Shown: positions 33,276 to 41,154 of the stretch, piece after piece
Layout of the letters: each line of letters starts with the position of its first letter
How positions within the stretch are numbered: the first letter of the stretch is position 1
Source of the DNA: G965276675 sp965276675
Lineage (GTDB): Bacteria; Acidobacteriota; Terriglobia; Terriglobales; Acidobacteriaceae
Direction of reading: 5' to 3'
Assembly: GCA_965276675.1 (NCBI GenBank)
Contig: OZ255624.1
Location: forward strand, 2,728,001-2,792,000
Length of the DNA: 64,000 bases
Made by a program: the position numbers and the translations under genes
Notes under the pieces: generated by a model
The model's input: only the letters and a program-made list of their open reading frames with translations
The model's database searches: none
Told to the model about the DNA's origin: nothing

Positions 33276-34706
33276 ATGTTGAGCGCATATCGTGATTTTC
33301 TGGAACTTCCGTACACGGAGTTGGAGGATCTAAATCTGCAGGCGAAGGACCAGCGCAGGAAGCGGGTGGCTCCGGACGTGATCCAGGAAGAGCGGCTGAA
33401 GTACCTGGCGGACGAGCGCCGCATCAAGGCAGTGACGGTCCTGTTCAGCGATCTCGAAGGCCGGCTACATATGCTGGACTATGACAAAAGATTTCTGGTG
33501 AAGAATTGGGACAACCTGACATTCGATGGGTCTTCGATCCGCGGCTTTACGGCGCAGCGCGAGAGCGATCTGCGGCTGGGTCTTGACTGGAGCGCGTTCT
33601 ACTGGGCCCCGGCCGATGTCTTCGGTGCGGGCAAGGTTATAGTGTTCGGCGAGGTAATCGACAAGCATGGAACACCGTATAGCGCAGACGTTCGTGGTGT
33701 ATTGAAGCAGTTCGCAAATAGGTTGCACGAAGAGCAAGGCTATACTCTCAACGCGGCTAACGAAATCGAAGGTTTCCTGTTCCAGGGAGTCGATGCGGAA
33801 CGCACCTTCCACGACACCGGAAGCTTCGAGTATGTGAATAAGGGCGGCTACTATCACTCGTTGCCAGGCGATCCACTGCGCGAGTTCATCGACACGACAG
33901 CCGAAGTGCAGCGCGCGATGGGCTTCGAGAATGAAAAAGATCATCCTGAGGTTGCGCCTTCGCAGTTTGAGATCAACTATAGTTATGGCGAAGCAGTTGC
34001 GGCCGCCGATCAGATTCAGCTCTACAAGCTGATCTGCCGCCAGGTTGCGACCCAGATGGGTATGACAGCGAGCTTTCTGCCGAAGCCTGTGGTGGGCGTG
34101 AACGGCAGCGGCATGCACACCAACATCTCGATTATGAAGGACCAGAAAAACATCTTCTGGGACCCACACGGAGAGGAGAAGGTATCAAAGTTCGCCTGGC
34201 AGTTCGTGGATCGCGTTCTGACGCACGGCAATGACATTTGCCTGCTGTTGAATGCGAGCGTGAACTCGTATCGCCGACTGGATCCGCACTTCGAAGCACC
34301 AAATCAGATCAAAGCATCGGCGACCGATCGGGGCTCGATGGTGCGAATTCCGATCGGCAATGAAAAGAGCGCGCGGATCGAGGTCCGCTCGGTTGGGCCG
34401 GACGCGAATCCATACCTGGTGCTGTACTCGATCTTCAAGAGCGGGCTGCATGGCGAGACGTCGAAGGTTAAAAACCTGCGCCAGGCAGAGCGGTATCTGC
34501 CGGACAATATTTACTCGGCACTGGAGCACTTCCGCGATGCCTCGTGGACCACGACGCTGCTTGGTGAGGATGTGAAGGCTCGGTACGTCGACTTGAAGCA
34601 GGCATCGGCCGACCGCTGCCCGCGGCTTCTGGGCACCGTAGTCAAAACAGCCGAGGTGCAGTTCCACCATGACGTTTACAACCAGTTGCTCTGGAATCAG
34701 TTCTGA
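33276..34706 (+). CDS. glnA: Glutamine synthetase (type I)
   Basis: It condenses glutamate and ammonia with ATP to make glutamine. The ATG at 33276 has an AAAGGGAG ribosome-binding site and gives 476 residues; the longer frame from 33150 is discarded. Motifs include NLTFDGSSIRGF near the N-terminal beta-grasp, ANEIEGFLF (metal ligands), VAPSQFEINYSYGEAV, VVGVNGSGMHTNISIM (substrate/ATP loop), NASVNSYRRLDP, and ARIEVRSVGPDANPYLVL. The segment DNIYSALEHF may correspond to the adenylylation loop, but the usual NLY-D-L-P-P context is absent, so control by adenylylation is uncertain. Length and motifs fit GS type I rather than III. It completes the ammonium pathway with AmtB and GlnK. Confidence 0.93.
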   Translation: MLSAYRDFLELPYTELEDLNLQAKDQRRKRVAPDVIQEERLKYLADERRIKAVTVLFSDLEGRLHMLDYDKRFLVKNWDNLTFDGSSIRGFTAQRESDLRLGLDWSAFYWAPADVFGAGKVIVFGEVIDKHGTPYSADVRGVLKQFANRLHEEQGYTLNAANEIEGFLFQGVDAERTFHDTGSFEYVNKGGYYHSLPGDPLREFIDTTAEVQRAMGFENEKDHPEVAPSQFEINYSYGEAVAAADQIQLYKLICRQVATQMGMTASFLPKPVVGVNGSGMHTNISIMKDQKNIFWDPHGEEKVSKFAWQFVDRVLTHGNDICLLLNASVNSYRRLDPHFEAPNQIKASATDRGSMVRIPIGNEKSARIEVRSVGPDANPYLVLYSIFKSGLHGETSKVKNLRQAERYLPDNIYSALEHFRDASWTTTLLGEDVKARYVDLKQASADRCPRLLGTVVKTAEVQFHHDVYNQLLWNQF

Positions 34707-34826
34707 GGCGGCGGATAACAGGTGACTCATCCATGCGCGAGAAGTATTCGCAGCCTCTAATATTGCTATGAGTTTAGCTGGAATGATTCTCCTGATCACC
34801 TGTGTCAATTTGGCATCAATTATGCT

Positions 34827-34983
34827 GGCTGTCACACTGCACTAATTCCCGGATTTGCGCTCCTTTGCTTTCAAGTATTTTCCGGGAGTTAGCTGGATGG
34901 TCACTGCACTGAAATCGCGGACTTTTGTACTCAAACCGCGGACGATGTTCGCGGCTAAGTTTGTCCGGGATTTGAATGCAAAG
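34827..34983 (+). repeat. Tandem ~20-bp repeats, probable end of a TniA/TnsB-type transposon
   Basis: Related units recur at 34843-34867 (TTCCCGGATTTGCGCTCCTT), 34914-34935 (TCGCGGACTTTTGTACTCAA), 34936-34957 (CCGCGGACGATGTTC) and 34962-34982 (TCCGGGATTTGAATGCAAA). The first two share a longer context, GTCAC(AC)TGCACT, about 70 bp apart. Multiple short transposase-binding repeats just inside a TGTCA end are typical of Tn7/Tn5053-like elements. The start of the region (TGTCACACTGCAC at 34830) could be the transposon tip. Confidence 0.5.
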
Positions 34984-35084
34984 GTGGCAACAATGAGAGA
35001 CGGCCGGCGAGGCGGCCTGGGGCGTGGCTCTGCGGCGGGAGACGGTGATTCGTCCGTTAGCAGAGCAAGCCAGACTTATAGAGA

Positions 35085-35535
35085 GCGTCGCTTGCGCTTG
35101 AGTTGGGGCTGAGCCGAAGCGTTCTGTACGAATTCCTGCAACGTTACCGACGACGACGCCAGACCTCCTCTTTATTGCCAATGGAATCACGGGCGCAAGC
35201 CGAATAGGTCGCTCCTCAGCGAGAAGCGTGAAGCTCTCCTCAACACGTGCATTGATGAGTTCTATCTTCGACCGGAGCGCCCCTCACTCGCCGCTCTGCA
35301 GCTGGAAGTGCGCCGGCGCTTTGCGGAACGGGATCTGGCAATCCCTACGATCGCACTGTACGACGGCGGATCGAAGCGCTGGACGCACACACGGCGCTAC
35401 GCAGACGCGACGGCGCGAAGAAAGCACGCGAGAAGCTCGGACCGCTGAGCATCTTTTCCCTGCAGCCGCAGCGGCCCATGGACTTGGTGCAGATCGACCA
35501 CACTTTGGTCGATGTGGTTGTCGTGGATAGAGGCT
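35085..35535 (+). pseudogene. TniA/TnsB-like (rve, DDE) transposase remnant
   Basis: Frame-corrected plus-strand translation gives ALELGLSRSVLYEFLQRYRR and RRQTSSLLPMESR. In a second frame it gives RKPNRSLLSEKREALLNT, CIDEFYLRPERPSLAALQLE and VRRRFAERDLAIPT. In a third frame it gives RRIEALDAHTALRRRDGAKK, then PMDLVQIDHTLVDVVVVD, where Asp of IDHT is the first DDE residue. At least two frameshifts and the loss of everything after the first catalytic Asp show it is dead. It belongs with the repeats at 34827-34983. The region 35536-35824 shows nothing recognisable. Confidence 0.72.
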
Positions 35536-35824
35536 ACTTACTCTCCTCGTACAACCCGAAGACCTCATAACGGCGAGCCCTGCGTCCCAGCGCCCGCAGT
35601 TGTTTCCGGAACACCCACGGCAAGACTCGATGAGCGCATTGGCCTGAATGCATCAGTTGGCCAAGTTGCCCATGCAGGTCGGCGTAGCCTTGCCGACTTA
35701 TCGGGACCGATCATCCTTCAACGAGTGAATTGGCGATTGTTCAACATTAGAGATGAGCATGCGGCGGACTACCATGAACGCCAGGCATCGGGAAACGGCC
35801 AGTTGCGCATCCTGATTTCCCGTC

Positions 35825-35873
35825 TTGACACCCATAGTCGTCTATGGTTACAGTTGTTCATCCACAGTTGTTT
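35825..35873 (+). promoter_or_regulatory. Promoter and candidate operator of padR-ADOP module 1
   Basis: A consensus -35 TTGACA (35825-35830) is followed after 17 bp by TTACAG. The spacer contains a perfect palindrome CCATAG-N4-CTATGG (35832-35847). Just downstream, ACAGTTGTT occurs twice (35850-35858 and 35864-35872), 14 bp apart. This is a plausible autoregulatory site for the PadR encoded 15 bp beyond. Confidence 0.45.
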
Positions 35874-35887
35874 AGGGGTAATGACGC

Positions 35888-36214
35888 TTGGCGAAAAACG
35901 ACCTTCAAGGAACCTTGGATCTACTGGTGTTGAAGACTCTGTCGCAGACCGGGAAGTTGCATGGGTACGGAATTGTGGTTCACATACAGAAAGCCTCCGA
36001 CGAGTTGCTCAGTGTGGAAGAGGGCTCGCTTTACCCTGCCCTGCACCGAATGGAGCAGAGTGGCTGGATTGCCTCAGAGTGGGCTCTGACGGAGACCAAC
36101 CGCAAAGCCAAGTATTACCGGCTTTCCACGGCCGGCCGAAAGCACTTGCTGGAAGCGGAAAAGAATTTCGAACACCTGGTCAAAGGCGTGCGCGCAATCT
36201 TGCGCTATGCGTGA
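35888..36214 (+). CDS. PadR-family transcriptional regulator (module 1)
   Basis: This 108-residue winged-helix repressor starts at TTG 35888 with AGGGG about 10 nt upstream. Family features: LQGTLDLLVLKTLSQTGKLH, GYGIVVHIQKASDELLSVEE, GSLYPALHRMEQSGWIASEW, NRKAKYYRLSTAGRKHL. PadR proteins usually repress their own operon until a drug-like or phenolic ligand binds. The ADOP permease gene begins 12 bp downstream, so the pair is surely one operon. This pairing is a well-known acidobacterial arrangement. Confidence 0.92.
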   Translation: MAKNDLQGTLDLLVLKTLSQTGKLHGYGIVVHIQKASDELLSVEEGSLYPALHRMEQSGWIASEWALTETNRKAKYYRLSTAGRKHLLEAEKNFEHLVKGVRAILRYA

Positions 36215-36226
36215 GGAGGGAGTGCC

Positions 36227-38857
36227 ATGTCTTTAATGCGCCGTATATCGAACCTGCTTTCCCGCACCAAGGTTGACCGAGAGATCGACGCCGAGCTCAG
36301 ATCGCACATTGAGATGCGGACCGAGGACAATGTTGCAGCGGGAATGCAGGCAGACGAAGCTCGGCGCGATGCACTGGTGCGTTTTGGCAACCGTGCGGCC
36401 ACCAAGGAGAAGGTTGCGTACATGGATATGGCGCTGGCGCTGGACAGCATCTGGGCGGACATTCGCTTGGCATGGCGTCAGTTGGTTAAGAATCCGGGGT
36501 TTGCGTTTACTGCGATTGTGGTGCTTACGCTGGGCATTGGTTCAAGCGTAGCGATCTTCGCATTTGTGGATGCAGCGCTGATCAAGCCGCTGCCCTACAA
36601 GGACCCAACGCGGCTGGTCAGCATTTATGAGGGTGTTCCCTCTTGCACTCTGTGCAATATTTCGTACCAGAACTATCTAGACTGGAGAAGGAGCAATCTG
36701 CCCTTCAGTTCGCTGCAGGCCTGGGGCTGGACGAGTTATCTCATCGATACGCCTCAGGGCACTGAGCCGGGGCGGGGCGTGCGTGTGAGCGATGGGTTCT
36801 TTCGAACGCTGGGAGTGACACCAATTGTGGGGCGCGATTTCTATGCGGGAGAAGATAAGCCGGGCGCGCCGCATACGATCCTGCTTAGGTACGGCGCATG
36901 GCAGAAGCGTTTTGGCGGAAACCGCAGCGTGGTGGGGCAAACAATCACGCTGAGCAATATTTCGTACAGTATTATTGGCGTGCTGCCTCAAGACTTTCAC
37001 TTCGCGCCAATCGGCGAGGCAGATTTCTGGGCCGCTCTAAACGATCCGAACTCCTGCGATAAACAGCGCAGCTGCCACGGGTTGTTTGGTCTGGCGCGGT
37101 TGAAAGACGGCGCTTCTTTGCAAACCGCAATTGCCGCTTTGAAAACGGAAGCAAGCCAACTGGAGAGGCAGTACCCTGTTTCCAATCGTGGCTACAGCGC
37201 CACGGCGACCACCCTCAGAGACGCGGTCATGGGGGATATCCGGCCCGTGCTCCTGGTGCTCCTGAGCGGAGTATTTCTTCTGCTGTTGATTGCCTGCGTC
37301 AACGTTTCGGGACTCCTCCTGGTCCGCAGCGAGAGCCTCAAGCGCGAGACCGCGGTGCGCGCTGCACTGGGAGCAACACCGGCTCGACAGTTCCGGCAAT
37401 TTGTGATCGAGGCCCTGGTGATGGTTGGGGTGGGGAGTGCGCTTGGCCTCTGGTCCGCATATCCGGCGATGAAACTCCTGATCAAACTTGTGCCCGTGAG
37501 AAGAATAGATAGATTGCCCTTCCTGCTGACCGTTGGGCTGAACTCTCACGTGCTGGCATTTGCGGGTATAGTCTCACTGCTCGCGGTCGTGGTGTTTGCG
37601 ATTACGCCAGCCATGCGTATGGCTCGTGGAAACCTCCTTGGAGACCTTACCGAAGGCGGTCGCAGCGCCGCGGGTAACACGTGGCGGAGGCTGGGCACCA
37701 AACTCATTGTGCTGGAGCTGGCCACTGCGGTTGTATTGCTGGTGGGTGCGGGCCTGCTGGGCAAAAGTTTTTATCGGCTGCTGCATGTAAACCTGGGAAT
37801 GCAATCCGACCATCTGGCCACACTGGTGGTGGAAGCGCCGAAAACGTATGCGGAGGGCGATAAGCGGATGGTTTTGGAGCGCCTGATCATTAGCAGGATC
37901 GGCAGCCTGCCTGGCGTGCAGTCAGCGAGCCTCTCCAGCAATCGGCCGGTGCGTGCATGGGACGGGGGTGTTTCGCTCGTGATTCCAGGACGTCCCACCA
38001 ATGGAAAGCGCAACGACGTTCCGGAACGAGACGTAAGTGCAGGCTACCTGGCGACCGTTGGCGCAAGGTTATTGCGCGGACGGTACTTTACAGAGGCAGA
38101 AGACGATGGGAATAAGCCTTCCTTATTTGTGGTCAACCAAACATTCGCCAAGCGGTTTTTCCCAGGAGAAGACCCTATCGGCAAGCACGTGGCGTATGAC
38201 GGCACGAAGACGCCGATCGAGATTATCGGCGAGATAGAGGACATCAAGGAGGGCCAACTGGACTCACCGAATCAAGCAGTGATCTATGCTCCCTTCAATC
38301 GGTGGTCGTATCTTGGGTTCAATCTGGTTGTGAGGACACGGCAGACCGAGGAGAGCATACTTCCAACCTTGGCTGCGGCAATCCATCAGATCGATCCAAC
38401 CATTGCAACATCCGATGCAACAACCATGACCGATCTGATTAACGATTCGACTTCTGCATCTTTACATAAGTTGTCAGCGTGGCTGGTGGGAGGGTTTGCG
38501 GGGCTGGCGCTGGTGTTGAGCGTGGTGGGTCTGTATGGAGTGATTGCCTACTCGGTAAGCCAGAGGACGCGGGAGATTGGCGTGCGGATGGCGCTTGGCG
38601 CGGAACGCAGCTCGGTCTGTCTGCTGGTGCTGAAAGAGGCAGGCAAGTTGACGGTGATTGGGATTGTTGCAGGGCTGGTGAGCTCGATGGCAGCGTCGAT
38701 GCTGATGCGCAAAATGCTTTTCGGTACGCAAGCCTGGGATGCGCCTACGTTGGCCTGCATTGCTTTGGTGCTCGGCGTAAGCGCATTGCTTGCTAGCTAC
38801 ATTCCGGCGCGTCGCGCCGCTTCGGTTAATCCGGTAGACGCCCTTCGCGCAGAATAG
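36227..38857 (+). CDS. ADOP-type orphan ABC permease (MacB/FtsX-like), module 1
   Basis: This 876-residue membrane protein starts at an ATG with a GAGGAGGG ribosome-binding site. A soluble N-terminal segment (RISNLLSRTKVDREIDAELR...) is followed by a first transmembrane helix and a MacB_PCD periplasmic domain (PGFAFTAIVVLTLGIGSSVA, then YEGVPSC). Three helices follow (VLLVLLSGVFLLLLIACVNV, REAVRAALGA-like RETAVRAALGATPARQ), then a second PCD unit, and a final FtsX unit (REIGVRMALGAERSSV, ASYIPARRAASVNPVDALRA). The duplicated MacB-FtsX layout without an adjacent ATPase defines the acidobacterial duplicated orphan permease family. Substrate and ATPase partner are unknown. The operon has a PadR regulator. 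Confidence 0.93.
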   Translation: MSLMRRISNLLSRTKVDREIDAELRSHIEMRTEDNVAAGMQADEARRDALVRFGNRAATKEKVAYMDMALALDSIWADIRLAWRQLVKNPGFAFTAIVVLTLGIGSSVAIFAFVDAALIKPLPYKDPTRLVSIYEGVPSCTLCNISYQNYLDWRRSNLPFSSLQAWGWTSYLIDTPQGTEPGRGVRVSDGFFRTLGVTPIVGRDFYAGEDKPGAPHTILLRYGAWQKRFGGNRSVVGQTITLSNISYSIIGVLPQDFHFAPIGEADFWAALNDPNSCDKQRSCHGLFGLARLKDGASLQTAIAALKTEASQLERQYPVSNRGYSATATTLRDAVMGDIRPVLLVLLSGVFLLLLIACVNVSGLLLVRSESLKRETAVRAALGATPARQFRQFVIEALVMVGVGSALGLWSAYPAMKLLIKLVPVRRIDRLPFLLTVGLNSHVLAFAGIVSLLAVVVFAITPAMRMARGNLLGDLTEGGRSAAGNTWRRLGTKLIVLELATAVVLLVGAGLLGKSFYRLLHVNLGMQSDHLATLVVEAPKTYAEGDKRMVLERLIISRIGSLPGVQSASLSSNRPVRAWDGGVSLVIPGRPTNGKRNDVPERDVSAGYLATVGARLLRGRYFTEAEDDGNKPSLFVVNQTFAKRFFPGEDPIGKHVAYDGTKTPIEIIGEIEDIKEGQLDSPNQAVIYAPFNRWSYLGFNLVVRTRQTEESILPTLAAAIHQIDPTIATSDATTMTDLINDSTSASLHKLSAWLVGGFAGLALVLSVVGLYGVIAYSVSQRTREIGVRMALGAERSSVCLLVLKEAGKLTVIGIVAGLVSSMAASMLMRKMLFGTQAWDAPTLACIALVLGVSALLASYIPARRAASVNPVDALRAE

Positions 38858-38993
38858 CTCGCTAATTCGATTCCAGCTTTGTGAGAACAGTCCAACTAGC
38901 TCGTTGCCACGGCCTTTCGCCGAGAATTTTGGCTTCCCCCAGATTAGTATCGGGAAACGCCCTTGTCACCTGGAGCGATTCCCGATTTACGCA

Positions 38994-39018
38994 TAATCGC
39001 CGAGTCACTCAGCGAAAG
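38994..39018. repeat. Palindromic element shared with the second ADOP module, copy 1
   Basis: The core ATCGCCGAGTCACTCAGCGA is identical to the copy at 48414-48438. It is a near-perfect palindrome (CGAGT-C-ACTC centre). It lies 137 bp after the ADOP stop in a 239-bp non-coding gap before the bluB 3' end. Confidence 0.6.
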
Positions 39019-39096
39019 GCTCGTGAGGCTGTGTTGCGGAAAGGAAGGTTTCCGCACGAAGCCTTATCTACGATTTTGCCGTTGGTGTAGCGGCCC

Positions 39097-39741
39097 TTAC
39101 CGGTCTAAGAGTGCATTCCTCTTAGGCTGGCTACTCTCCCATCCTTCAGCTTCTAATTCCGGGCGGTCTCGCTCATGCTCTGGATACCCAAGACATAGAT
39201 ATGCGATCAGCTTCCACTCAGCCGGCACATCGAGTGTGCGACGCACCTCCACTGGGTCTAAGATGGAGACCCATCCCAACCCGATGCCTTGCGCGCGCGC
39301 CACAAGCCAGAGTGTGTGAACTGCACACACCGCCGAATACGACAGCATCTCCGGCATGGTCTTGATTCCAAGACCATGGCCGACGATGGTCTCGGGATCG
39401 ACAAAAACCGCAAGATGGACGGGAGCTTCGGCCAGACCGGCCAGCTTGAGTCGCCCATAGGCTGCCGCTTGTGTTGCTGAGAAGTCGTTCAAGGCTCGCT
39501 CGTTACAGGCGCGAAAATTATCCAGGATCGCGGCTCTTCGTTCTGGTGCGCTTACCAGTACCCAGCGCCAGGGCTGACTGAAACCTACAGAAGGGGCGAG
39601 ACAAGCAAGTCGAACCATCTCCTCGATGGTTCCCGCCGGGAGCGGGTCGCGGCGAAAACGGCGAACATCGCGGCGCTTCGCGAGCAAGTCATACAACATT
39701 GCGCGAAACAGGTCATCGTATTGGGAACTGGTTTCCGTCAA
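39097..39741 (-). CDS. bluB: 5,6-dimethylbenzimidazole synthase BluB
   Basis: BluB converts reduced FMN and oxygen to dimethylbenzimidazole, the lower ligand of vitamin B12. The product is 214 residues of nitroreductase fold: AKRRDVRRFRRDPLPAGTIE, LACLAPSVGFSQPWRWVLV, the BluB-type motif around VFVDPETIVGHGLGIKTMPE, CAVHTLWLVARAQGIGLGWV, and YLCLGYPE. The PSVGFSQPWR stretch is characteristic of BluB rather than a general nitroreductase. The start TTG 39741 has no clear ribosome-binding site, and ATG 39699 would lose part of the DDLFRAMLYDLLAKRR region. No cobalamin riboswitch was recognised upstream, and no other B12 gene is in the window. Confidence 0.9.
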   Translation of the reverse strand: MTETSSQYDDLFRAMLYDLLAKRRDVRRFRRDPLPAGTIEEMVRLACLAPSVGFSQPWRWVLVSAPERRAAILDNFRACNERALNDFSATQAAAYGRLKLAGLAEAPVHLAVFVDPETIVGHGLGIKTMPEMLSYSAVCAVHTLWLVARAQGIGLGWVSILDPVEVRRTLDVPAEWKLIAYLCLGYPEHERDRPELEAEGWESSQPKRNALLDR

Positions 39742-39882
39742 CTACAAAGCGTCGCTTCGTTCTGGAAGTTCTGATCACAGTCCAACCATACCGGCTTAAA
39801 CCGCCGGTTCTGTGAGGCCCCACGCATACGTTTATCCGTCTATCGTCGATCTGCCCACTTGGTAGAACGCGCGCAACCAACG

Positions 39883-40875
39883 TCAATAAATACGGAAGTT
39901 GATCTCCAGATTCACTTCCACCGGGACAGCCTTGCCCTGATACATCGCAGGCCTCCACTTATACTGCTGCGCCGCTTCGATCGCTTTCTCATCCAGGCCC
40001 ATGCCCAGCTTACGGATAACGCGCACCCGCTGCGAGTTGCCGTGGGTGTCCACGATCAGCGAGACGACGCAGACGCCCTGGTACTTCGCCCGCCGCGCCT
40101 CGTCGGAAAATTCTGGATCAGGAGCCGAGATCACCTGCGGAGCCGAAACACCGCCACCCACGTGATAGGTGCCGCCGCCATAGCCGCCTCCGGACCCCGG
40201 TCCATACCCATTGCCACTGCCCGAGCCGATACCGCCTCCCGAACCAGTGCCCATTCCGGCGCCGCTGCCCGTCCCGTTTGAAGGGGGACCCACGACGCTG
40301 GTCCGCGGATCGCCCAGGTTCGGCAGGTTGTTATTGGGCAGCTGAATGTTATCCGGCATCTTGATCGCTGGTTCGATGGCCAGCTTCGGATGATCGTTCT
40401 TGATCACCATCGGTGGCGTGATCGGGTCCTTCTCAAACTTGGGCAGCCGGCCCTTGGGCGCTTGCAGGATATCGTGCGAGCCCCCACCACCACCGCCACC
40501 CATCTGTGGCCCCTTCGGCGCGATCGGCATATACTGCGGCACGTCGATGTTCGTCACCGTTGCAGTCTGTTTGGGCTTGGGATGCAACCGCGACGCGATG
40601 ACCAGCCAGATGATGAAGCCGATCACGATCGCATGGATAACGACCGAGATGATCGACGACGCTGGCCCGCGATTTTCCGCCATCATGTCGCGGACAGGAA
40701 TCGGCTTCGAGGTCAGCTCGAGCGGCGGCAGCTTCTCCTTCTGGAAAAGTTCACGGACGTTGTTATAAACGCTCTTCCATACCGGCTCGTCCACCACTTC
40801 GCTTAAAAAGTGTGGCTCTCTCGGCTCGACTTCCGGCTTGATCTCCGGCGGCGGTGGCAGGACCTGATTCGTCAT
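39883..40875 (-). CDS. tonB: Energy transducer TonB-like protein
   Basis: This ~330-residue protein transmits proton-motive energy to TonB-dependent receptors. An unusually long cytoplasmic N-terminus (about 75 residues, Pro/Glu-rich) precedes a single membrane helix (SIISVVIHAIVIGFIIWLVI, about residues 75-95). A Pro/Gly/Asn-rich periplasmic spacer follows, with a striking Gly/Ser-rich run (~215-250). The C-terminal TonB domain reads SAPDPEFSDEARRAKYQGVC, VVSLIVDTHGNSQRVRV, GLDEKAIEAAQQYKWRPAMY and VNLEINFRIY. The start is ATG 40875 or GTG 40881. No ExbB/ExbD genes are adjacent. It could serve the receptor at 12161 among others. Confidence 0.88.
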   Translation of the reverse strand: MTNQVLPPPPEIKPEVEPREPHFLSEVVDEPVWKSVYNNVRELFQKEKLPPLELTSKPIPVRDMMAENRGPASSIISVVIHAIVIGFIIWLVIASRLHPKPKQTATVTNIDVPQYMPIAPKGPQMGGGGGGGSHDILQAPKGRLPKFEKDPITPPMVIKNDHPKLAIEPAIKMPDNIQLPNNNLPNLGDPRTSVVGPPSNGTGSGAGMGTGSGGGIGSGSGNGYGPGSGGGYGGGTYHVGGGVSAPQVISAPDPEFSDEARRAKYQGVCVVSLIVDTHGNSQRVRVIRKLGMGLDEKAIEAAQQYKWRPAMYQGKAVPVEVNLEINFRIY

Positions 40876-41154
40876 AGGCACTTCGTGACCCAGGAGCAGC
40901 AGCGTTCGTGCTCAGCTTGTATCTGCTTATTATCTATGAACGAGATGAATGCGTCTCCAGTTCGGTGGAATCTTTCTATGTTTAATGGAAACTAGGGAGT
41001 ACACCAGCGTACCGGCTTTGGTTATTTGTATCTCTTGTAGACGAAGCACGGAGCGGCTGGGTCACCCGAAGACGACGCTTTTCTGCCAAGCTACAATAGT
41101 GTTTTCACCTCACGCACGTAGAGCATCCCACTCTTATCGATAAATGGAGACACG

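Noticed and set aside
34855..35112. Plus-strand open frame of 85 codons between glnA and padR
   Set aside because: It crosses the transposon-end repeats and runs out of frame with the transposase remnant; its product has no recognisable features.
39742..39882. Cobalamin riboswitch upstream of bluB
   Set aside because: No B12-box-like sequence or suitable structure was recognised in the 141-bp gap.
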